Notes under the pieces: model-generated
Told to the model about the DNA's origin: nothing
Databases searched by the model: none
The model's input: the letters and a program-made list of their open reading frames with translations, nothing else
Position numbers and translations under genes: made by a program
Shown here: piece after piece, positions 6,164 through 11,603 of the stretch
How the letters are laid out: each line of letters begins with the position of its first letter
Numbering within the stretch: the first letter of the stretch is position 1
DNA from: SFTH01 sp051878085
Lineage (GTDB): Bacteria; Bacillota; Clostridia; Christensenellales; Aristaeellaceae
Reading direction: 5' to 3'
DNA: 11,603 nucleotides
Assembly: GCA_051878085.1 (NCBI GenBank)
Contig: JBJEJN010000112.1
Location: forward strand, 1-11,603

Positions 6164-6746
6164 AGTACTCCAATACTCTTCCCACGTATGTATTCGCCCG
6201 GGGGCCGCCGATGATGTTCAGTGTCCTTCCGTCCGTGCTGTATTCGGGATTCTTCAGCCAGCCGTCCACCGTGCCCTGGCCGGAGTGGTACGCCGCCGTG
6301 CTGCAGGTCTTGTCGCCGTCGTAGCGCCTGAGCAGGTAGCCCAGGTACCAGCAGCCGTAGCGGATGTTCGTCTCGGGGTCGAACAGACAACCCTCCACAT
6401 AGGTCTCGTCAAACTTCCCGGCGATCCATTCCCCGGTCTCCGGCATGATCTGCATCAGGCCCTGGGCGTTGACGCTGGACACCGCCTGCGGGTTGTAGCT
6501 GGACTCCGCGAGGATCACCGCCGCCACATAGGCCGGCTCCAGCCCCTCCGCCGCCGCGCGGCTGCAGATGAGGTCGGTGTACTCCATGGGATAGACCATC
6601 CCGGTGCGCTCCGCGAGGCGATCCATCAGCACCGCCGTGCCCAGGCCGATCAGCGCCAGCACCAGCACCGCAATGCCGATGGCCTTGTAGAGCCTGGTTC
6701 TCCGCCGCGCGCGCTGCGAACGCCTTCGCCGCTTGTTCTGTGTCAT
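6123..6746 (-). CDS. membrane-anchored lytic transglycosylase (SLT domain)
   Basis: This 207-residue protein has a very basic N-terminus (residues 5-18 mostly Arg/Lys) followed by one membrane helix (about 22-41), placing the rest outside the cell. The SLT/goose-lysozyme-like domain covers about 55-200. E81-S82 holds the catalytic Glu, G96-L-M-Q-I-M-P is the glycan-binding motif, A152-Y-H-S-G-Q-G replaces the usual AYNAG, and Y187-V-G-R-V-L-E-Y-Y is the closing motif. It would cleave the MurNAc-GlcNAc bond with 1,6-anhydro formation, in wall remodelling. It starts 23 nt after coaE. GGAG lies 14 nt from the ATG, so initiation may be modest or coupled. Its 3' end overlaps the binding-protein gene. 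Confidence 0.93.
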   Translation of the reverse strand: MTQNKRRRRSQRARRRTRLYKAIGIAVLVLALIGLGTAVLMDRLAERTGMVYPMEYTDLICSRAAAEGLEPAYVAAVILAESSYNPQAVSSVNAQGLMQIMPETGEWIAGKFDETYVEGCLFDPETNIRYGCWYLGYLLRRYDGDKTCSTAAYHSGQGTVDGWLKNPEYSTDGRTLNIIGGPRANTYVGRVLEYYEKYTQLYANLAA

Positions 6747-6769
6747 GTCTCGATCTTATCCTCCGTAGT

Positions 6770-7387
6770 TTATCCAATGCGGCGAAGCAACTGCATATAC
6801 AGCTGGTTCAGCTCCGCCTGGGTCTTTTCCATGGGCCGGTCGCTGTTGATGACCTTGTTCGCCCGGGCGTTGCGCTCCGCCATGGGCAACTGATTCGCGA
6901 TGCGCGCCTGGGCCTGCTCCGTGGACAGGCCGTCCCGCACACGCACGCGCTCGAGCTGCACCTCCGGGGGCACGCTCATCGTCCAGGTCTCGTCGCAGAG
7001 CACGTCCATGCCCGTCTCGAACAGCAGCGGCACGTCCAGCACCGTCACAGGGATGCCCGCCGCGCTGGCCGCCGCGATCTCATCCATCGCCTGCCGCTGC
7101 ACCAGCGGATGAATCACGCCCTCCAGCGCGCGCTTGCTGGCCACGTCATGGAACACCAGCTCGCCCAGCGCGCGGCGGTTCAGACTGCCGTCCTCGTTGA
7201 AGATTCCGTCGCCGAAGATGCGGCGAAGCTCCGGAAGCGCGCGTCCGCCCTCCGCCGTGAGTGAACGGGAGATCGCGTCCGCATCGATGTGCTTCGCGCC
7301 CAGGCTGCACAGATATCGCGCCGCCTCGCTCTTGCCGCAGCCGATGCCGCCGGTCAGTCCCACCACATAGGTCTTATTTGCAGGCAC
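6770..7387 (-). CDS. coaE: dephospho-CoA kinase
   Basis: This enzyme performs the last step of coenzyme A synthesis, phosphorylating the 3'-OH of dephospho-CoA with ATP. At 205 residues it has the normal length. The P-loop is G10-L-T-G-G-I-G-C-G-K-S, followed by the H-I-D-A-D-A-I-S-R segment at about residue 33. The family motif D-V-P-L-L-F-E lies at about 118-124 and a R-x-x-x-Q lid region near 182-187. The start is GTG (complement of 7385-7387) inside the end of polA, overlapping it by 14 nt. GGGAGG lies 8 nt upstream (7396-7401), so translation is probably coupled to polA. The polA-coaE order is common in Firmicutes. Confidence 0.96.
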   Translation of the reverse strand: MPANKTYVVGLTGGIGCGKSEAARYLCSLGAKHIDADAISRSLTAEGGRALPELRRIFGDGIFNEDGSLNRRALGELVFHDVASKRALEGVIHPLVQRQAMDEIAAASAAGIPVTVLDVPLLFETGMDVLCDETWTMSVPPEVQLERVRVRDGLSTEQAQARIANQLPMAERNARANKVINSDRPMEKTQAELNQLYMQLLRRIG

Positions 7388-9947
7388 GCCAGTCGCCTCC
7401 CGTGGTAATGTCGGTTTGCAGCGGCACCTCCAGCTGCATCACGCCCTCCATGCACTCTCTGAGCAGCGCCGCAGCCGCGTCGGCCTCGTCCGCCGGAGCC
7501 TCCAGGATCAATTCGTCGTGCACCTGAAGGATCAGCTTCGTGCGCATGCCCCGCCGCTTCAGCTCCCGGCCCACCCGGATCATCGCCAGCTTGATGATGT
7601 CCGCCGCCGTGCCCTGGATGGGGCTGTTCATGGCGCAGCGCTCGCCGAAGGAGCGCACGTTGAAGTTGCTGCTGGCCAGCTCCGGCAGATACCGCCGCCG
7701 ACCCATCAGCGTGACCGCGTAGCCGCGCTCCCGCGCGTCCTGCACGGACTGCTCCATGTAGGCCTTCACGCCGGGGTAGCGCTCGAAGTAGCGGTTGATG
7801 AAGTCCCGCGCCTCGCGCCGGCTCACGCCGATGTTCTTCGCCAGGGCGAAGTCCGAGATGCCGTAGACGATGCCGAAGTTGACGGCCTTCGAAGCTGAGC
7901 GCATCTGGTGGGTCACCTGATCGAAGGGCACGCCGTAGACCTCCGCCGCCGTGCGGGCGTGAATGTCCTCGCCCTTGCGGAAGGCATCGATCATCGTCGC
8001 GTCGCCGGAGATGTGCGCCAGCACCCGCAGCTCGATCTGGGAGTAGTCCGCGTCCACCAGCACATGGCCGGGCCTTGCGATGAACGCGCCGCGGATCTCC
8101 CGGCCCAGCTCGGTGCGCACAGGTATATTTTGCAGATTCGGCTCCGACGAGCTCAACCGGCCCGTGGCCGTGCCCACCTGGTCGAAGTGGGTGTGCACAC
8201 GGCCCTGCTCGTCGCGAAGCTGAATCAGCGAATCGATGTAGGTGGAGCGCAGCTTGGAATACTTGCGGTACTCCAGGATCTTCGCGCACACCGGGTAGTC
8301 CGCCGCCAGCTCCTCCAGCACCTCCGCGCTGGTGGAGTAGCCCGTGCGGGTCTTCTTCGGCGCGGGCAGGCCCATGCGCTCGAACAGCATCTCGCCCAGC
8401 TGCTTGGGGGAATTCAGGTTGATCCTCTCCCCCGCCAGCTCCGCGATCTCGTCGGTCAGGCGGGCGATGGTTCCGTCGAAGGACACGCCCAGCTCCCGCA
8501 GCGCGTCCGCGTCCACCAGGAAGCCCTCCTGCTCCATGTCCCGCAGCACGAAGGCCAGCGGCATTTCGATGTCCCGGAACACGCCGTCCAGATCGCGCGT
8601 GCGCAGCTGCTCCTCCTGCTGCACGGCAAGGCGGTGGATCGCCTCCGCCGGACAGACTGCAAAGCCGGAAATGCCCTCGTCCTCGCACAGCGCGTCCGCT
8701 GCAAACGACCGCCGCTGGGGACTGAGCACGTAGGCCGCCAGCATCACGTCGAAGGCGGACTTCTCCAGCACCTCCGCCGCCAGCGGCAGCGCCTTCACGT
8801 TCCACACATCCACCCGCGCCGCGCGCTTCAGCAGCGGCAGCACCGCCTCCACGGCCTCCGCGTCGCTGACCCCCGCCGACAGCAGGTCGCCGCCCAGCGG
8901 CAGAGACAGGTTCATTCCCGGCGCGGACAGGCTCAGCTCCGCGCCCAGATGCAGCGCCGCCCAGTCAAGCGTCTCCGCGCCCTCGCAGCGCGCGCGCAAC
9001 TCGGCAAGGCTCCGCAGCTGCTCCACCTTCGCTTTGGGAACCTCCTGCACAGGTTCCGGCTCCACCGCGTCGGGACAGAGCTCTGCGGCAACCTCGGCCA
9101 GCTTCTTCGCGGCCATGTTCATGCCCAGCTCCTTCAGCCGGGGAATGCCGCCCGAGAGCTTGCCCAGCTTCCAGCCGTCGAAGTCCATCTCCACGGGAGC
9201 GCTGCGCACGATCTCGGCCAGGCGGCGGCTCATGCGCGCCTGCTCCGCGCCGTTCAGCAGCTTCTCCCGCAGCTTGCCCTTCTCCTTCGTCTCCGCGTTC
9301 GCCAGCGTTTCCTCCAGACTGCCATAGGTCTGGATCAGCTTTAGCGCCGTCTTTTCGCCCACGCCGGTCACGCCGGGGATGTTGTCCGACGCATCGCCCA
9401 TCAGACTTTTGACGTCAATGAGCTGCTTTGGTTCCACGCCGTAGGTCTCCCGCACGTATTCCGGGGTCACGCGGCAGGTGTCGCTGATGCCCTTGCGGGT
9501 GTAGAGGATGGTGGTGTGCTGCCCGGAGAGCTGGAAGGAGTCCCGGTCGCCGGTGACCAGCAGCACCTGTCGCCCGGCATCCTCGCAGGCCTTCGACACC
9601 GTGCCGAGGATGTCGTCGGCCTCGTAGCCGGGGCACTCCAGAATCGGAATCTCCATGCGCGCGATCAGCTCACGGATGATGGGATCCTGGGCGCGCAGGT
9701 CGTCCGGCATGGGCTTGCGGGTGGCCTTGTAGCCGTCGAAGATCTCCTTGCGGAAGGTGGGCGCATGCATGTCGAAGGCCACGGCCAGGCCGTCGGGCCG
9801 CTCCTCGCCGATCACCTTCAGCAGCATCATCACAAAGCCGTGCACCGCATTCGTGGGCGTGCCGTCCGGCGCGCTCATCGGCGTTTGCAGCGCATGATAT
9901 GCGCGATACATCAGGCTGTAACCATCCAGCAGCACCATCTTTTCCAT
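7374..9947 (-). CDS. polA: DNA polymerase I
   Basis: This 857-residue enzyme handles Okazaki-fragment processing and gap filling. The 5'-nuclease (1-290) has D8-G, F69-D-G-Y-K-A-T-R, Y108-E-A-D-D, G133-D-R-D and D186-A-S-D-N-I-P-G with a GVGEKTA helix-hairpin-helix. The central 3'-5' exonuclease-like domain (about 305-470) lacks the acidic DxE, D and YxxxD residues, so proofreading is probably lost, as in Bacillus-type Pol I. The polymerase domain (470-857) has motif A D634-Y-S-Q-I-E-L-R, motif B R683-x3-K687-x3-F691-G and motif C V809-H-D811-E. Phe691 matches the E. coli residue F762, which discriminates against dideoxynucleotides. The ATG has AAGGAG at 9-nt spacing. It is the first gene of the five-gene minus-strand operon. 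Confidence 0.98.
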   Translation of the reverse strand: MEKMVLLDGYSLMYRAYHALQTPMSAPDGTPTNAVHGFVMMLLKVIGEERPDGLAVAFDMHAPTFRKEIFDGYKATRKPMPDDLRAQDPIIRELIARMEIPILECPGYEADDILGTVSKACEDAGRQVLLVTGDRDSFQLSGQHTTILYTRKGISDTCRVTPEYVRETYGVEPKQLIDVKSLMGDASDNIPGVTGVGEKTALKLIQTYGSLEETLANAETKEKGKLREKLLNGAEQARMSRRLAEIVRSAPVEMDFDGWKLGKLSGGIPRLKELGMNMAAKKLAEVAAELCPDAVEPEPVQEVPKAKVEQLRSLAELRARCEGAETLDWAALHLGAELSLSAPGMNLSLPLGGDLLSAGVSDAEAVEAVLPLLKRAARVDVWNVKALPLAAEVLEKSAFDVMLAAYVLSPQRRSFAADALCEDEGISGFAVCPAEAIHRLAVQQEEQLRTRDLDGVFRDIEMPLAFVLRDMEQEGFLVDADALRELGVSFDGTIARLTDEIAELAGERINLNSPKQLGEMLFERMGLPAPKKTRTGYSTSAEVLEELAADYPVCAKILEYRKYSKLRSTYIDSLIQLRDEQGRVHTHFDQVGTATGRLSSSEPNLQNIPVRTELGREIRGAFIARPGHVLVDADYSQIELRVLAHISGDATMIDAFRKGEDIHARTAAEVYGVPFDQVTHQMRSASKAVNFGIVYGISDFALAKNIGVSRREARDFINRYFERYPGVKAYMEQSVQDARERGYAVTLMGRRRYLPELASSNFNVRSFGERCAMNSPIQGTAADIIKLAMIRVGRELKRRGMRTKLILQVHDELILEAPADEADAAAALLRECMEGVMQLEVPLQTDITTGGDWRACK

Positions 9948-9982
9948 AGCGGGAAGCTCCTTTTATACCATAATCCCAGTTT

Positions 9983-10011
9983 ATTATACCAAAATGCCGC
10001 ATAAATAGCAA
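9983..10011 (-). promoter_or_regulatory. polA operon promoter
   Basis: On the minus strand, TTGCTA (complement of 10006-10011), a 17-nt spacer and a perfect TATAAT (complement of 9983-9988) with an upstream TGG (extended -10) lie about 35 nt before the polA ATG. It probably drives the whole polA-coaE-transglycosylase-binding protein-serine hydrolase run. Confidence 0.75.
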
Positions 10012-10053
10012 ACGGCGAAAGCGACCCATTTGTGAAAAAACGGTGTTGGGATA

Positions 10054-10082
10054 TGGACAGTTTCACTGGGAAATGGTATGAT
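10054..10082 (+). promoter_or_regulatory. promoter of the membrane-anchored hypothetical gene
   Basis: TGGACA (10054-10059, 5/6 to TTGACA), a 17-nt spacer and TATGAT (10077-10082, 5/6) carry an extended TGG just before the -10. The predicted transcription start is near 10089, which places the ATG at 10032 outside the transcript and supports the TTG start at 10137. Confidence 0.7.
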
Positions 10083-10136
10083 AGGAAGGCGGCTGTGCAC
10101 GCCGCGCATTTCAAAGCATTCCGGCGAGGTGATTCC

Positions 10137-10610
10137 TTGAAACCATTAAACTTTATCCTCTGCCTGATCCTGGTGCTGATGCTGGCCTTTGTCGCCTTCT
10201 TCTTCGCCGGCGGCACGCTGGCCACCAGCGCCAGCAGCATCACTGCCGCTGCAGCGGACTATCCCGAGGCCTTCGAGTCCATCCGGGGCGTGATCTCCAG
10301 CGACACCGCCCCCCAGCTGCTCTCCAATGAGGCGCTGGGCGACGCATCCGGCTACACGCTGGTGGACGTGAACATCACTCTGTCCAACCGCGGCGTCTTT
10401 GACGCGGAGTGGCTGAACATCCAGGTGGAGGGCGCGCCCGGCGATGTGGCCGTCTACTCCCTCACCGGCGACGGTCTGGACGTGCCCGCGCGCTCCAGCG
10501 CACAGGTCAACCTGAAGCTGCTCACCCGCGCCCCGGCAGACGCCACCCGTCAGATCACCATCCAATACTACGTCTACGGCATCTCGCGCAGCGTCCATGT
10601 GACGGCCTGA
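10137..10610 (+). CDS. membrane-anchored hypothetical protein
   Basis: I do not recognise this protein. From the TTG at 10137 it has 157 residues: a short K-P-L-N lead, one strongly hydrophobic segment (about 5-28) that is a signal anchor or signal peptide, and an extracellular part. The second half (about 70-157) is rich in alternating hydrophobic residues (Y73-T-L-V-D-V-N-I-T-L, then L127-K-L-L-T-R, then I140-T-I-Q-Y-Y-V-Y). This suggests a single Ig-like beta-sandwich, but that is only a fold guess. GAGGTG (10125-10130) lies 6 nt before the TTG, and a good promoter lies at 10054-10082. An in-frame ATG at 10032 would add 35 residues, but it lies upstream of that promoter and would bury the signal segment. 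The gene stands alone between its own promoter and terminator. Confidence 0.78.
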   Translation: MKPLNFILCLILVLMLAFVAFFFAGGTLATSASSITAAAADYPEAFESIRGVISSDTAPQLLSNEALGDASGYTLVDVNITLSNRGVFDAEWLNIQVEGAPGDVAVYSLTGDGLDVPARSSAQVNLKLLTRAPADATRQITIQYYVYGISRSVHVTA

Positions 10611-10626
10611 CGCACACGCCACTCCC

Positions 10627-10659
10627 ACGGGCCCGCCCTCACGGCGCGGCCCGTTTTTT
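10627..10659 (+). terminator. intrinsic terminator
   Basis: The arms ACGGGCC (10627-10633) and GGCCCGT (10648-10654) form a GC-rich stem with a 14-nt loop that can pair further. It is followed by TTTTTT (10654-10659). It lies 17 nt after the hypothetical gene's stop. Confidence 0.85.
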
Positions 10660-10692
10660 ATGCCCGAATGTTGGGAAAATCTGTGGCAGATA

Positions 10693-10721
10693 TTGACAAT
10701 TCACTTTAAATGATTTATAAT
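10693..10721 (+). promoter_or_regulatory. perfect-consensus sigma-A promoter of the PerR-like gene
   Basis: TTGACA (10693-10698), 17 nt, TATAAT (10716-10721): both hexamers and the spacing match the consensus exactly. Such a strong promoter in front of a regulator fits a gene held down by its own product. Confidence 0.9.
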
Positions 10722-10729
10722 CCTAATTA
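10715..10729 (+). promoter_or_regulatory. candidate PerR/Fur box over the -10
   Basis: TTATAATCCTAATTA matches the known PerR box TTATAATnATTATAA perfectly in the left half and at 4 of 7 positions in the right half. It overlaps the -10 of the promoter, where binding would block transcription. The right half is weak and the region is AT-rich, so chance is possible. Confidence 0.4.
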
Positions 10730-10758
10730 AGAATAATTCCTGTTAGGAGTGTCCGCTC

Positions 10759-11169
10759 ATGCTCCGGCGCAACACCATTCAGCGCAGCCTCGTGTACGAG
10801 GCGGTCAATACGCTTCAGAACCACGCGACTGCGGACGAGATCTACGAATTGATCGCGAAGGATCACCCCCACATCAGCAAGGGGACGGTGTACCGGAACC
10901 TGAGCCAGCTGGTGAAGGACGGCGAGATCCGCAGGGTGGAGGTTCCCGGCGGGCCGGACCGCTACGATCACCTGTGCCACGATCACTACCACGCGCGCTG
11001 CCTGAGGTGCAAGCGTGTGTTCGACGTGGACATGGACTACATGCCCGATCTGGAGCGCTCGATCCGGGACGCGCACGGCTTCATGTTCAGCGGCCACGAC
11101 ATCATGTTCAAGGGCGTGTGCCCGGACTGCCAGAAGAAGGAAGCGCAGACTCCGGGGGATTCCGATTGA
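10759..11169 (+). CDS. perR: Fur-family regulator, PerR-type peroxide sensor
   Basis: This 136-residue protein has an N-terminal winged helix (about 5-60, with T24-A-D-E-I-Y and S40-K-G-T-V-Y-R-N-L) and a C-terminal dimerisation domain. All five metal ligands of B. subtilis PerR align: H22 (H37), D70 (D85), H76 (H91), H78 (H93) and D89 (D104). The structural zinc site is C81-x-x-C84 and C121-x-x-C124. PerR represses oxidative-stress genes until Fe-catalysed oxidation of His37 or His91 releases it. The N-terminus is about 15 residues shorter than B. subtilis PerR, but the start has AGGAG at 9-nt spacing (10745-10749). PerR is favoured over Fur or Zur by the ligand set; the symbol is tentative. 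Confidence 0.88.
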   Translation: MLRRNTIQRSLVYEAVNTLQNHATADEIYELIAKDHPHISKGTVYRNLSQLVKDGEIRRVEVPGGPDRYDHLCHDHYHARCLRCKRVFDVDMDYMPDLERSIRDAHGFMFSGHDIMFKGVCPDCQKKEAQTPGDSD

Positions 11170-11223
11170 CGATGCGCAGGCGGGGCGCGGTTTCCCGCTG
11201 AATATATATCTGAGGTGAGAGAA

Positions 11224-11603
11224 ATGAGAAGCATTACGACGCTTGATTTGCAGTATGCGCACAGATTTTACGGCTTCAGGGGCGAGGCCCAGTACCTGCA
11301 CGGCCACACCGGCGTTCTGACCATTGAGGTTGAGGACAGCGTGGAGAGCGGCGTGAACATGGTCTTCCCCTGCAACGAGATTCAGAAGACCGCATGGGAG
11401 GTTCTGAAGAACTTCGATCACGCGCTGATCCTGCGCGAGGACGATCCGCTGCTGCCCGCGATCCTGGGCGTTTACGAGGCTCAGGGCATCCGCAACGGCG
11501 CGCCCACCAACAAGATGAAGGGCCCGGCCTTCAAGACCGAGCTGGCCACCGCCTATCCGGAGTGCCGCGTGGTGGTCACCAAGGAGACCATGACCGTCGA
11601 GGG
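11224..11603 (+). CDS. 6-pyruvoyl-tetrahydropterin synthase/QueD-like protein, partial (runs off window)
   Basis: The frame opens with ATG at 11224, with GAGGTGA (11212-11218) 5 nt upstream, and stays open to the window end, about 126 residues. Zinc ligands of the family appear as Y11-A-H13-R-F and L25-H26-G-H28. The N-F-D-H motif near residue 73 and K-E-T near residue 120 match the catalytic D-H and Glu regions. The Cys that QueD and PTPS carry just before the HGH motif is missing, and E21-A-Q-Y-L occupies that stretch. So it may be a PTPS relative with a different reaction rather than a true 6-carboxytetrahydropterin synthase. It lies 54 nt after the PerR-like gene with no clear terminator between, so co-transcription is possible. 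The 3' end is not visible. Confidence 0.8.
   Translation, partial: MRSITTLDLQYAHRFYGFRGEAQYLHGHTGVLTIEVEDSVESGVNMVFPCNEIQKTAWEVLKNFDHALILREDDPLLPAILGVYEAQGIRNGAPTNKMKGPAFKTELATAYPECRVVVTKETMTVE

Noticed and set aside
7908..9344. Long plus-strand open frame antisense to polA
   Set aside because: polA is certain on the minus strand, and the antisense product has an Arg/His/Leu/Gln shadow composition and no motifs.
11170..11223. A terminator between the PerR-like and PTPS-like genes
   Set aside because: Only a weak GCGGG/CCCGC pairing without a following T-tract is present, so read-through is more likely.

Overview
The window looks like a GC-rich Clostridia/Firmicutes chromosome fragment from a draft or metagenome assembly. 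The basis is strong GGAGG-type ribosome binding sites, sigma-A-type promoters in AT-rich intergenic gaps, several GTG/TTG starts, a PerR-type regulator and a compact polA-coaE-lytic transglycosylase cluster. An uncultured Oscillospirales/Christensenellales-like lineage is possible, but that is a guess from gene order and composition. No tRNA, rRNA, CRISPR array or transposase is visible.

Layout. (1) 3-887, minus: a small PQ-loop membrane protein followed by an SGNH-fold protein with degenerate catalytic blocks. Both are divergent from a LysR regulator (1018-1908, plus). (2) 1909-2188: the LysR 3' end, a 100-N scaffold gap whose two flanks are the same 55 bases, then copy 1 of a hairpin-rich intergenic repeat. 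(3) 2189-3407, minus: a MarR regulator and a TauE/SafE-family permease in one operon, with a good promoter and two palindromes at the predicted transcription start. (4) 3521-3673: copy 2 of the repeat. (5) 3685-9947, minus: a five-gene run transcribed in the order polA, coaE, membrane-anchored lytic transglycosylase, family-5 solute-binding protein, beta-lactamase-fold serine hydrolase. Genes in it overlap or are separated by about 23 bases or less. (6) 10054-10659, plus: a short membrane-anchored protein of unknown function with its own promoter and terminator. Its start is better placed at a TTG (10137) than at an upstream ATG. (7) 10693-end, plus: a PerR-type Fur-family regulator behind a perfect-consensus promoter, then a 6-pyruvoyl-tetrahydropterin-synthase-like gene that runs off the window.

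How it fits together. The long minus-strand operon couples DNA repair/replication and CoA synthesis to three envelope genes. Of these, a glycan-cutting enzyme, an oligopeptide-type binding protein and a DD-peptidase/beta-lactamase relative could together handle murein fragments, although this is inference. The three regulators (LysR, MarR, PerR-like) each sit next to a plausible target or operator.

I see no clear undescribed multi-gene system. The most unusual element is the two-copy composite repeat: a 16-bp-stem hairpin overlapping a 62-bp tandem unit that carries a second hairpin. One copy abuts the assembly break, in a way that suggests strain variation at the repeat's edge.
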